Shown here piece after piece: positions 36,694 to 45,465 of a stretch of 64,000 bases of DNA. The notes under the pieces are model-generated. The model was not told the origin of the DNA. It did not search any database and worked only from the letters and a program-made list of their open reading frames with translations. The DNA comes from Candidatus Uhrbacteria bacterium (GTDB lineage: Bacteria; Patescibacteriota; Patescibacteriia; 2-12-FULL-60-25), in NCBI GenBank assembly GCA_020850575.1, contig JADZEJ010000002.1, positions 174,511 to 238,510 of the forward strand. The letters run 5' to 3'. A program made the position numbers and the translations under genes. Numbering within the stretch: the first letter of the stretch is position 1; each line of letters begins with the position of its first letter.

Positions 36694-37779
36694 TTAGAGA
36701 CCGGCTTTTTTTAATTCTTCTAAAGCCGTTCTTTGTTCTTTACTTATCTTCTTTTTTACATCAACTTGTACGGTTACCAGATGGTCACCACGGCTACTGC
36801 TACGAATATGCGGAAATCCTTTTCCGCGAATTTGGAATACTGTTCCCGGTTTTGTGCCTTCTGGAATTGCGAGTGTACCGCTACCTTCAACTGTTTCAAT
36901 CGTGACTTCGCCACCCAAAACGATTGTTGAATATGGAATTTGCACAAATGAAATCACATTAAAACCGTCCCGATCAAATACCGGATGTGATTTAACACGA
37001 ATGCGAACAAATAAATCACCCGCTCGACCACCAATGCCAGGATGTTCACCTTCACCTTGGATACGCAATGCTTCGCTATCGGCGATGCCCGCTGGTATGT
37101 CAACCGGATATTCAACGGTTTTTCGTTCGATACCGGCACCTTTACAGACTTTACACGGTTCAGAAGGACGTGAGCCGCTTCCATGACATTCTGTGCAGGT
37201 TACCGCTGTTTGCATGGTTCCAAAAATCGTACGTGTCGCACGTTGCACTTGCCCGCGACCTTGGCAGGTTTTACAGGTTTCCATTTTAGAACCAGGTTCC
37301 GCTCCTGATGCCTTACAATGGCTGCACGCAAGATTTTTGTATAGATTAATTGTTCGTTTCGTGCCTTTGACACTTTCAAGAAAATCAATCGTAACTTCGG
37401 TTTCGATATCATTGCCACGTTTTGGTCCGCGATTACGCGAACCTCCTCCCATACCAAACATGCCACCGAGAATATCGCCAAGATCACCAAAATCTTCCAT
37501 GTTGACATTCATTCCTTCAAAACCACCAAAGCCCTGACCACCAGCTCCGCCAAAGCCACTATTCGGATCAAATGCCGCCGAACCATACTGATCGTAGGTT
37601 CCGCGCTTGGTTTTATCGCCTATGACTTGATAGGCTTCGTTAATATCTTTGAATTTTTGTTGATCACCGCCTTTATCAGGGTGATGCTCGTGCGCCAAAC
37701 GACGAAATGCTTTTTTAATTTCGTCTTCTGACGCCGTCTTCGGCACGCCTAGAATGGCGTAATAATCTTTATTAGGCAT
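36694..37779 (-). CDS. dnaJ: Co-chaperone DnaJ
   Basis: A 361-residue type I J-protein. The J domain (residues 4-66) holds HHPDKGGD with the HPD triad; a Gly/Phe-rich linker follows (GGAGGQGFGGFEG). The zinc region (~135-205) has four CxxCxGxG-type repeats (CSHCKASG, CKTCQGRG, CTECHGSG, CKVCKGAG). The C-terminal substrate-binding domains end in the dimerisation part. It is the last gene of the CIRCE operon, 6 bp after DUF3467. Confidence 0.96.
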   Translation of the reverse strand: MPNKDYYAILGVPKTASEDEIKKAFRRLAHEHHPDKGGDQQKFKDINEAYQVIGDKTKRGTYDQYGSAAFDPNSGFGGAGGQGFGGFEGMNVNMEDFGDLGDILGGMFGMGGGSRNRGPKRGNDIETEVTIDFLESVKGTKRTINLYKNLACSHCKASGAEPGSKMETCKTCQGRGQVQRATRTIFGTMQTAVTCTECHGSGSRPSEPCKVCKGAGIERKTVEYPVDIPAGIADSEALRIQGEGEHPGIGGRAGDLFVRIRVKSHPVFDRDGFNVISFVQIPYSTIVLGGEVTIETVEGSGTLAIPEGTKPGTVFQIRGKGFPHIRSSSRGDHLVTVQVDVKKKISKEQRTALEELKKAGL

Positions 37780-37785
37780 CCCGAT

Positions 37786-38064
37786 TTATTTTTGACCACC
37801 ATTTTCATAACGCATTTTTTCCCATTGATCGATGGTGTTTTTTAAGGTTTCAATCAAACTTTTGGCGGAAAAATGATTGAGAAAAATGCGTGAGACGAGT
37901 TGGGCTGAATTATTTCCCTTCATGTTCACATGGCTCAAAAAATCAATCACGACATCTCGTTCTTGAGAAGTAACCGAAAATGCATTTGCGTAATGTCCTT
38001 TTAAGACCTTCGGATCCGCATTCACCATAATGTTATTTTGATCTTGCGATTGTTGTTCTGCCAT
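37786..38064 (-). CDS. DUF3467 protein
   Basis: A 92-residue protein matching the DUF3467 pattern: YANAFSVTSQERDVVIDF near the start and LVSRIFLNHFSAKSLIETL in the second half. Family function is unknown. Its place between dnaK and dnaJ in the HrcA operon suggests a link with proteostasis, but this is inference from position only. Confidence 0.82.
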   Translation of the reverse strand: MAEQQSQDQNNIMVNADPKVLKGHYANAFSVTSQERDVVIDFLSHVNMKGNNSAQLVSRIFLNHFSAKSLIETLKNTIDQWEKMRYENGGQK

Positions 38065-38087
38065 ATGTTTGTATCAATTTATTTGGT

Positions 38088-40013
38088 TTAGTTTTGTTTA
38101 AAATCTCCTTCTTGCGGTGTGTCGCCATCTTTCTTTTCTTCGGTCTTGGTTGCTTCAGATGCATTCTCCCCTTCTACCGTTTGTGAAGCATTTTGTTGTT
38201 TTTTATACATAGCTTCACCGACTTTTTGAGCCGCTTCCGCCAATTCATCACCAGCTTTTTTGATCGCTTCAACATCTTCGGAATCCTTCAGTTGTTTTAA
38301 GGCTTCCATTTTTTCGTCAACCGCTTTCTTATCTTCATCGGAAACGTCCTTTGCTTCTTTCATCATTTTTTCAGTGGTGTAGATCATGGTTTCGGCCATG
38401 TTTTTTGCTTCGATGAGTTCGCGACGCTTTTTATCGGCATCAGCATTCATTTCGGCGTCCTTCTTCATCTTCTCTACTTCTTCTTTTGAAAGATTGGTGG
38501 AAGCGGTGATGGTAATTTTTTGTTCCTTGTTAGTTGCTTTGTCGACGGCCTTTACGGACAAAATACCATTCGCATCAATATCGAAGGTAACTTCAACTTG
38601 AGGCACGCCACGCGGAGCCGTTGGAATACCCGACAGGGTAAAACGTCCGAGCGAACGATTATCCGCTGCCATTTCGCGCTCACCTTGTAAGACATGAATT
38701 TCTACTGATGTTTGCCCATCGGCTGCGGTTGAGAATATTTGAGATTTAGAGGTAGGAATGGTGGTATTGCGCTCGATAACCTTTGTCATAATGCCGCCCA
38801 TGGTTTCTAAACCCATGGAAAGTGGAGACACGTCGAGCAAGAGCAATTCGCCCTTGATATCGCCCTGCAAATTTCCAGCTTGAACGGCGGCGCCGATGGC
38901 AACCACTTCGTCCGGATTAACGGAAACATTTGGCTTCTTGCCGAAGAATTTTTCAACGGTTGTTTGAACCATTGGCATGCGAGTCATTCCACCGACGAGA
39001 ATCACTTCGTGAATATCTCCGGTAGACAATTTTGCATCAGCCAATGCTTTGCGACACGGTTCTAACGATTTTTCAATCAAATCACCAACTAATTCTTCTA
39101 ACTTCGCGCGAGACATTTTGAGCATCAAGTGCTTTGGACCTGTTGCATCGCTCGTAATAAACGGTTGATTGATTTCGGTTTCGATGGCGCTAGAAAGTTC
39201 GATTTTAGCCTTTTCAGCCGCTTCTTTGATGCGTTGCAATGCTAAATTATCTTTGGACAAATCAATGCCGTCGCTCTTGCGGAATTCGTCTACAATCCAA
39301 CCAATAATTTTTTGATCAAAGTCATCACCGCCAAGATGAGTGTCGCCATTGGTCGCTTTTACTTCAACCGTATTTTGTTGTGTGGTTGCATCATAGGCAA
39401 TTTCCAATACGGAAACGTCGAAGGTGCCACCGCCCAAATCGTAGACCACAATTTTTTCATCTTTTTTGCGATCAAAACCATAAGCCAATGCGGCTGCCGT
39501 TGGTTCATTGATAATACGTAAAACTTTAAGTCCGGCAATTTCACCAGCGACTTTAGTCGCTTGACGTTGAGAGTCATCAAAATATGCCGGAACCGTAATG
39601 ACGGCTTCGGTGATTTTTTCACCCAAGCGAGCTTCTGCATCTGATTTTAATTTTTGCAACACCATGGCGGAGATTTCTTCAGGCGCATATTCTTTATCCC
39701 CCATCACGATACGCACAGCATCACCGTGTTGCACGACTTTATAAGGTAACCATTTTAAATCACGTTGTACTTCGACATCGTTCCAACGACGACCAATTAA
39801 ACGTTTGGCGCTGAAAATTGTATTTACTGGATTGACTACTCCTTGACGTTTCGCAATTTGACCAGCGAGACGCTCTCCCGTTTTAGATACCGCAACCACT
39901 GATGGGGTGGTTTTTGCTCCTTCGGCATTATCAATTACTTTTGGCTGACCTCCTTCAACCACAGACACGCAAGAATTTGTCGTACCGAGGTCGATTCCGA
40001 GAATTTTAGGCAT
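38088..40013 (-). CDS. dnaK: Chaperone DnaK (Hsp70)
   Basis: A 641-residue Hsp70. [13 protein letters not shown] opens the ATPase domain; [12 protein letters not shown] and [13 protein letters not shown] are the other Hsp70 signatures. The substrate-binding beta domain ([12 protein letters not shown]) and helical lid follow, ending in an acidic Glu/Gln/Asn-rich tail. Length and motifs are typical. Between hsp20 and DUF3467 in the HrcA operon. Confidence 0.98.
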   Translation of the reverse strand: MPKILGIDLGTTNSCVSVVEGGQPKVIDNAEGAKTTPSVVAVSKTGERLAGQIAKRQGVVNPVNTIFSAKRLIGRRWNDVEVQRDLKWLPYKVVQHGDAVRIVMGDKEYAPEEISAMVLQKLKSDAEARLGEKITEAVITVPAYFDDSQRQATKVAGEIAGLKVLRIINEPTAAALAYGFDRKKDEKIVVYDLGGGTFDVSVLEIAYDATTQQNTVEVKATNGDTHLGGDDFDQKIIGWIVDEFRKSDGIDLSKDNLALQRIKEAAEKAKIELSSAIETEINQPFITSDATGPKHLMLKMSRAKLEELVGDLIEKSLEPCRKALADAKLSTGDIHEVILVGGMTRMPMVQTTVEKFFGKKPNVSVNPDEVVAIGAAVQAGNLQGDIKGELLLLDVSPLSMGLETMGGIMTKVIERNTTIPTSKSQIFSTAADGQTSVEIHVLQGEREMAADNRSLGRFTLSGIPTAPRGVPQVEVTFDIDANGILSVKAVDKATNKEQKITITASTNLSKEEVEKMKKDAEMNADADKKRRELIEAKNMAETMIYTTEKMMKEAKDVSDEDKKAVDEKMEALKQLKDSEDVEAIKKAGDELAEAAQKVGEAMYKKQQNASQTVEGENASEATKTEEKKDGDTPQEGDFKQN

Positions 40014-40018
40014 AGTGA

Positions 40019-40450
40019 TTATTCTTTATTTGATTCAATATCTATCTTGATTGATTTAGCTTGTTTACTATCTGCTTTTGGAAATTCGATGAGTAGAATA
40101 CCATCTTTAAAACCTGCTTTGGCATGATCTTGTAAGATTCCTTCAGGTAAAGCGACTTGACGCATAAATGACCCTGAACGAATTTCTTTGCGATAATAAT
40201 CCTTCTCATCAATTTCTGTTTTTCGTTCTGAATCACCTTTAATGATGAGCACGCCGTTTTCTACGGAAAGCTCAACATTTTTTGGATTGACGCCGGGTAA
40301 AGCCGTTTCGATCATGACGGCATTATTTTTTTCGTAAATATCAATCGCCGGGACTAAGCCGCTTTGACGACTGGCTGTAGGAACCATTCCTTCGAAAAAT
40401 TTATCCATTTCGAACGGTTCGAAAAAAGGAGACCATTTGATAAGTGACAT
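40019..40450 (-). CDS. Small heat-shock protein (Hsp20)
   Basis: A 143-residue alpha-crystallin domain protein that holds unfolded proteins. The core has [41 protein letters not shown] and [16 protein letters not shown], which are the usual A-x-x-x-x-G-v-L strands. It lies between grpE and dnaK, so it should be co-induced with the DnaK machine. Confidence 0.94.
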   Translation of the reverse strand: MSLIKWSPFFEPFEMDKFFEGMVPTASRQSGLVPAIDIYEKNNAVMIETALPGVNPKNVELSVENGVLIIKGDSERKTEIDEKDYYRKEIRSGSFMRQVALPEGILQDHAKAGFKDGILLIEFPKADSKQAKSIKIDIESNKE

Positions 40451-40466
40451 ATTCTTGTTTTCTTTT

Positions 40467-40994
40467 TTATTTAGCTACGATGACTTTTGCAGGACGTAAC
40501 AGTTTTCCATTGAGACGCCAACCTGATTGTGTGGTGCGGACAATATTGCCCGTTGTCGTGTCTGAATGTTCTTCTTCGCCAACGGCTTCGTGTTGATTTG
40601 GGTCAAAAGCACCATTTGTCGGGACATGTTCAAGCCCAATGGCTTGAAAACTTCCTTCCCATAAACTGCGAACCGCACGAATGCCGAGTAGCCAATTATC
40701 CCATTTCTTTTTTTCTTCAGGCGTTAGGGTTGATGTTTCCGGTATAAAATCCAGAGCGATATCAAATTGATCTATAGCCGGTAAGAGTTCAGACAATAAT
40801 CGTTCATTGGCGTATTTTATATGCTCCATGCGTTCACGCTCAGATTCTCGCTTGAGATTCGCATAATCCGCTTGAGCACGTCGCCAGCCATTAAGATATT
40901 CTTCACATTTTTTCTGAAGATCATCTTTTGGCGTGGCTTCATCGCTTTCAGTAGGCTCTATTTGTTCTTGATCTTGCTGTAATTCATCAGACAT
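40467..40994 (-). CDS. grpE: Nucleotide exchange factor GrpE
   Basis: A 175-residue DnaK nucleotide exchange factor. An acidic N-terminus (DQEQIEPTESDEATPKDD) precedes the long helix with YLNGWRRAQADYANLKRES, then LLPAIDQFDIAL and the beta-wing end VPTNGAFDPNQHEAV and NGKLLRPAKVIV. Eleven bp after hrcA. Confidence 0.95.
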   Translation of the reverse strand: MSDELQQDQEQIEPTESDEATPKDDLQKKCEEYLNGWRRAQADYANLKRESERERMEHIKYANERLLSELLPAIDQFDIALDFIPETSTLTPEEKKKWDNWLLGIRAVRSLWEGSFQAIGLEHVPTNGAFDPNQHEAVGEEEHSDTTTGNIVRTTQSGWRLNGKLLRPAKVIVAK

Positions 40995-41005
40995 AACTTT
41001 TTTTA

Positions 41006-41695
41006 TTAAATTGAGGACTTAAGAAGCTCACGACCTGCTTGTAAAAGAGATATACCAAATCGATAATCCATGCGCATCGGACCAAGAATGGCCATCAGAC
41101 TGCCATTTGGCATGGTCAACAGAATACTGCCGCAAGCTGAGCCAAAAGGGCATTCTTGACCAATCAACACTTGCGGAGCCGGATAGCGCTGCTCACGTAT
41201 TCCAGCTAATACATCATCGAGACGATCAAGAATTTCTCCCAAATTAACCACACGATTCCAATCTCGAAACTCTGGCTGACTAAATAATTGCGAAAGACCT
41301 GTATAGAATGAGTCCGAACGATGCAGACCAAGAATCACGGCATTCCCAATTCGTTCTGAGATTGCTTTTGCGAGTTCCTTGCTGCGTTTATCCGGATCAT
41401 CAATATTTTCGATCGCTTTTTCTAACATGTGGCGATCATGACGAGAGAGTGGTTTTGATTCCATCAATTCCTCAATATAGGTCCGGTAGCCTTTTTCGGT
41501 TGGCATACGCCCGGATGATGTATGAGGTTGAGAAACGAACCCAGCTTCTTCCAATTCGGTAAACCAATTACGGATGGTCGCCGAACTCACCGTAAGCTTG
41601 TACGCATCTACGATACGTTGAGACCCAACCGGTTCACCGGTCGTAATCACATCCTCCGTAACAAGATGTAGGAGTTTAGCCAGTCGCTCATCCAT
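41006..41695 (-). CDS. hrcA: Heat-inducible repressor HrcA, short form
   Basis: A 229-residue repressor that binds CIRCE. The N-terminal winged helix has ITTGEPVGSQRIVDAY and SATIRNWFTELEEAGF, then HTSSGRMPTEKGYRTYIEE. The C-terminal GAF-like part ends in MAILGPMRMDYRFGISLL. Well-known HrcA proteins have ~340 residues; here the inserted dimerisation domain seems largely missing. The ATG at 41695 (not 41731) fits the family start and lies 2 bp after a CIRCE-like operator, so it likely represses itself and clpB. Confidence 0.93.
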   Translation of the reverse strand: MDERLAKLLHLVTEDVITTGEPVGSQRIVDAYKLTVSSATIRNWFTELEEAGFVSQPHTSSGRMPTEKGYRTYIEELMESKPLSRHDRHMLEKAIENIDDPDKRSKELAKAISERIGNAVILGLHRSDSFYTGLSQLFSQPEFRDWNRVVNLGEILDRLDDVLAGIREQRYPAPQVLIGQECPFGSACGSILLTMPNGSLMAILGPMRMDYRFGISLLQAGRELLKSSI

Positions 41696-41697
41696 AA

Positions 41698-41731
41698 TTA
41701 GCAGTCTAACTCTTTGTCTGCTAATGGTCAA
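41698..41731 (-). promoter_or_regulatory. CIRCE-like operator in the hrcA promoter
   Basis: Reading the minus strand: TTGACC (41726-41731), 17-bp spacer, TAGACT (41703-41708), 7 bp, ATG. Nested within is TTAGCAGAC, nine bases, GACTGCTAA (41698-41724), with 7/9 and 8/9 matches to the CIRCE half-sites. The operator begins 1 bp after the -35, exactly as in clpB. It overlaps the last codons of the upstream methyltransferase gene. Confidence 0.88.
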
Positions 41732-42263
41732 GACGCTCTACACTATATACATATATCGCATCTTCGACATGCTTTGGTTCAACTCCAGGAATGCGAAATG
41801 CATTTGAAATGATTTTTGTTCCTGGTTTTAGCTCTAGGCAGGCTTTTTTCCAAACTCTGCCCATAAAACGAGGGAGCCCGTAGACAAAAACAATATCTGC
41901 CTCCGATGGCCAGACGGTTGTCCAAATATTCGCTCTTTGAAAACTAGCCGTCGTTGCTTTTTTCCACCAGGCAACGCACCGTGACCAAACAACTAAAACG
42001 GGATCCGCTTCGTATCCAGTGGCTATTGCCCCTTTTTGAGCTGCGGCTATCGTGATCCTTCCTTTACCTGAACCGAGTTCAATAACCCGCATACCCGGCG
42101 TTATCTGAGCAAGTTGAATCATGAGATCAACCCGTTTACGTGTTGTGGGAACAAATGGCGCAAAGCGAAGTCCGCCAAATAAACTCATCACATAATGAAT
42201 GATCATCGCGATAGAGACACAGACAAAAATTAGTTCTGAAACAAAAAAGAGTATGTACAACAT
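41721..42263 (-). CDS. Membrane-anchored SAM-dependent methyltransferase
   Basis: A 180-residue protein starting with a membrane helix (LYILFFVSELIFVCVSIAMI) and followed by a class I methyltransferase core: VIELGSGKGRITIAAA (motif I), ATGYEADPVLVVWSR, and DIVFVYGLPRFMGR. The substrate is unknown; small anchored methyltransferases with this core occur widely. It ends the long operon that begins at the GT4 gene, and its 3' end carries part of the hrcA operator. Confidence 0.75.
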   Translation of the reverse strand: MLYILFFVSELIFVCVSIAMIIHYVMSLFGGLRFAPFVPTTRKRVDLMIQLAQITPGMRVIELGSGKGRITIAAAQKGAIATGYEADPVLVVWSRCVAWWKKATTASFQRANIWTTVWPSEADIVFVYGLPRFMGRVWKKACLELKPGTKIISNAFRIPGVEPKHVEDAIYVYSVERLDH

Positions 42264-42268
42264 ATTAT

Positions 42269-43504
42269 TTATTCATACCGTAATGCTTCGATTGAACTTA
42301 AGCTTGCCGCACGATGTGCAGGAAAAAATCCAAAAATAATACCGATTAAAGCAGAAACGCTAAACCCCATCACAACACCATTCCAAGGAATATCAAAAGA
42401 CCAGCCGGCTTGAAAACGTTGAATAATCAAAATAGCAATGTATGAAACGCTGATACCAACAATGATTCCAATCATGCCCGCAACAATGGTCAAAATGATC
42501 GCCTCGGCTAAAAATTGCATCAAAATGTCACGACGTTTTGCGCCAATCGCTTTGCGTAAACCTATTTCTCGTGTGCGTTCAGTAACCGTGACGTACATGA
42601 TATTCATAATTCCGACTCCGGCCACTATCAATGAAATTGATGCGACCGATCCGAGTAAAATTTGTAAAATAGTTCCAATGACTGCGGCATTTTTTATGGT
42701 ATCTTCTTGCGTCGCAACACGAAAATCATCTTTTGATAAGACTCCTTCCGGATTATCTAGATTATGAGTTTCACGTAACAGTATGCGGACTAATTCTTTT
42801 GCTTCATGCGGAGAAACCGTACCTGTTTTCATGCTGATAAAATTTAATTTATCCCTATTGTACAAATCAAAAAAAGTAGTGAACGGAATATACACCTGAT
42901 CATCGGCATCTGAAAAAAACCGTGTACCAGCCGGTGCTAAAATTCCAATAATTTTAAAGGGTTGTTTTCCTATTTTTAGGATTCTTCCGAGCGGATCTTC
43001 TTGACCAAATAATCTATCAGCAACTTTACTCCCAAGAACCGCCACACGAGTATGACTATTCAAATCTTCATCTGATAATCCACGACCACGAGAAATCTCT
43101 TCATTGTATATCATCAGTTCATCCGGTGAACCGCCTGTCACTTGGGTTAATTTTGATAATCCGCCATATTCCACCAAATCACGATTTATTACCGTACCAG
43201 CAACCGCCTTTGGCCACGTTTGTTCTTTCAGTTTACGAAAGTCCTTTAAGGTGATGGTTTGTTTGATGTTTCCACTTGGAGGTCCATCGCGAGTTTCATC
43301 GCCTTTTCCGTTAGCAATAAATAAGATGTCACTTCCAAAAGAAGAAACCTGGTACAGAAGAAAACGCTGTGCCGCCTGACCCACGGCAAGCATCAAAATT
43401 ACTGAAGCAATACCAATCACGATGCCGAGCATGGTTAATGCCGTTCGACTTTTGTTTACGATTAGCGCACGCAATGAGAGCGAAAATAAATCTTGTATTC
43501 GCAT
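42269..43504 (-). CDS. MacB-type ABC transporter permease (second copy)
   Basis: A 411-residue permease of the MacB/FtsX class. N-terminal helix (ALTMLGIVIGIASVILMLAV), a large exported MacB core domain (~residues 50-270), then three C-terminal helices with TERTREIGLRKAIGAKRRDIL, the coupling segment. Overall layout repeats the preceding gene. The ATG at 43504 lies 1 bp after the previous stop. The two permeases could form a heterodimer around one ATPase pair. Confidence 0.88.
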   Translation of the reverse strand: MRIQDLFSLSLRALIVNKSRTALTMLGIVIGIASVILMLAVGQAAQRFLLYQVSSFGSDILFIANGKGDETRDGPPSGNIKQTITLKDFRKLKEQTWPKAVAGTVINRDLVEYGGLSKLTQVTGGSPDELMIYNEEISRGRGLSDEDLNSHTRVAVLGSKVADRLFGQEDPLGRILKIGKQPFKIIGILAPAGTRFFSDADDQVYIPFTTFFDLYNRDKLNFISMKTGTVSPHEAKELVRILLRETHNLDNPEGVLSKDDFRVATQEDTIKNAAVIGTILQILLGSVASISLIVAGVGIMNIMYVTVTERTREIGLRKAIGAKRRDILMQFLAEAIILTIVAGMIGIIVGISVSYIAILIIQRFQAGWSFDIPWNGVVMGFSVSALIGIIFGFFPAHRAASLSSIEALRYE

Positions 43505-43505
43505 A

Positions 43506-44732
43506 TCATTCAAAACGTAAGGCTTCAATTGGACTCAGACCTGATGCACGACGAGCTGGGAAATATCCAAAAATCACCCCAATTGCTGCAGAAACGATAA
43601 TTCCCAACCCAATTCCTTGCCATGAAATAGCGAATGTCCAACCGCCTTGAAAGGAATTTATGATCTTGATTCCTACCCAAGAAAAGGTGATGCCAAAAAA
43701 CGTGCCGATAATGCCTCCGAGTACCGTCAAAAAAATAGATTCGACTAAAAATTGATTTAATATGTCTGAACGTCTTGCGCCTATTGATTTTCGTAATCCA
43801 ATTTCACGTGTACGCTCGGTCACCGCGACATACATGATATTCATGATGCCAATTCCTCCAACCAACAAAGAAATGGCTGCAATCGACGTTAACAGTATTT
43901 GTAAAATATTGGTTATCTGATTTGAACTTTTTATCAAATCTTCTTGTGTTTGCGTATGGAAATCATCCTTCGTGCGATCATCTTCGGCGTTATCAATATT
44001 ATGACGTTCACGAATTGCAACTCTGATACGTTCTTTCGCATCTTCCAATGTGATATTACTTTTTACCGAAATTTGAGAAATAAATTTTTTATTATACAAA
44101 TCCAAAGCTGCCGTAACAGGAATATACACTTGCTTATCAATATTCGTGAATCCTTTACTCCCCGCTTTTTCCATCACACCGATTACACGAAATCCTTGAC
44201 CACCAATTTTTACATTTTTTCCGATCGGATTTTCTGCACCAAAAGCCGCATTTGCAATATCAGAGCCTAAAACAACTTCACGAGCATGCCCGTCAACTGA
44301 GGCAGAAGAAATAAAACTCCCCTCTTTTACTCGTATGTCATTTAAGTTCAACTCATCGGACATGGTGCCAACAATACTGGCATTGGTGTCAAAACCATTC
44401 GCGCTCACTAAATCGCTTATTTGTACTTTTCCAACAATCGCATCGACCCATGAATAACTTTGCAGTTTTTTTACATCTCTTATCGTCAAACTTTCTTTAT
44501 TGAAAAGTGACGGTTGATTCGCATCAACTTCTGGACCATTTTGAACAAAAATAATATCGGATCCAAACGCTGAAATTTGACCAAGAATATAACGTTGCGC
44601 AGCTTCACCAATCGATAGCACTAAAATCACTGATAAAATACCGATTACAATCCCGATCATGGTTAAAATAGAACGTCCACGTGTTCGATTTAAACTGTCT
44701 ATCGAGGAATGAATAAGATCAGGTAAGGTCAT
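43506..44732 (-). CDS. MacB-type ABC transporter permease (first copy)
   Basis: A 408-residue MacB-class permease with the same topology as its neighbour: RSILTMIGIVIGILSVILVL, an exported core domain, then ERTREIGLRKSIGARRSDIL and the final two helices. Sequence is clearly related to the downstream copy yet well diverged, so the duplication is old. It lies 3 bp after the ATPase gene. Confidence 0.88.
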   Translation of the reverse strand: MTLPDLIHSSIDSLNRTRGRSILTMIGIVIGILSVILVLSIGEAAQRYILGQISAFGSDIIFVQNGPEVDANQPSLFNKESLTIRDVKKLQSYSWVDAIVGKVQISDLVSANGFDTNASIVGTMSDELNLNDIRVKEGSFISSASVDGHAREVVLGSDIANAAFGAENPIGKNVKIGGQGFRVIGVMEKAGSKGFTNIDKQVYIPVTAALDLYNKKFISQISVKSNITLEDAKERIRVAIRERHNIDNAEDDRTKDDFHTQTQEDLIKSSNQITNILQILLTSIAAISLLVGGIGIMNIMYVAVTERTREIGLRKSIGARRSDILNQFLVESIFLTVLGGIIGTFFGITFSWVGIKIINSFQGGWTFAISWQGIGLGIIVSAAIGVIFGYFPARRASGLSPIEALRFE

Positions 44733-44735
44733 GGA

Positions 44736-45461
44736 TTATTTTAATAACTCCGACGCATTCGCCATGTGACGATTTTTTACTTTTTCATCACTCACCAAGA
44801 GTCCATCTTTAATACGCAAAATCCGTTCTGCATGTTCGGATGTATATGTTTCATGAGTGACCAAGATTACGGTATGACCTTGTTCAAGATTAAATTTTTG
44901 TAGAATCTGCATCACTAACATTCCTGACTTTGAATCTAAATTTCCTGTCGGTTCATCCGCAAAAATAACCGGAGGTTTACGAATGAGGGCACGCGCGATA
45001 GCCACTCGTTGACGTTCACCACCGGATAATTGATTTGATAAATTTTTTGCACGATGCCCCAAACCAACCGATTCAATTGCTTCCATTGCCATTTTTTCAC
45101 GTTTTGATGTAGGAACATTTGAATACAATAAAGGCAACATCACATTTTCAAGCACGCTGGTTTTTGGCAATAAATTGAATGCTTGAAAAATAAAGCCAAC
45201 ACTTTCACCTCGCATACGCGCCAACTCATCATCCTCTAATGTAGACACATCTCGACCATTAAACATATATGTACCCGATGTAATTGGGTCGAGAAAACCA
45301 AGAATCTGCATCAAGGTTGATTTTCCGGAACCAGAAGGTCCCATGATGGAGACAAATTGTCCTTTCGGAACGGAAAAGGAGACGCCGTGTAATACAGGCG
45401 TCTCCACTCCATCATTTACATAGGTTTTTTTTATCTCCTTGACACTGATTACGTCTGACAT
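44736..45461 (-). CDS. MacB/LolD-type ABC transporter ATPase
   Basis: A 241-residue nucleotide-binding protein. GPSGSGKSTLMQILGFLD (Walker A), the Q-loop IFQAFNLLP, the signature NQLSGGERQRVAIARALI and Walker B PVIFADEPTGNLDSKSG place it in the MacB/LolD/FtsE group. It energises the two permeases encoded downstream. Confidence 0.95.
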   Translation of the reverse strand: MSDVISVKEIKKTYVNDGVETPVLHGVSFSVPKGQFVSIMGPSGSGKSTLMQILGFLDPITSGTYMFNGRDVSTLEDDELARMRGESVGFIFQAFNLLPKTSVLENVMLPLLYSNVPTSKREKMAMEAIESVGLGHRAKNLSNQLSGGERQRVAIARALIRKPPVIFADEPTGNLDSKSGMLVMQILQKFNLEQGHTVILVTHETYTSEHAERILRIKDGLLVSDEKVKNRHMANASELLK

Positions 45462-45465
45462 ACTC

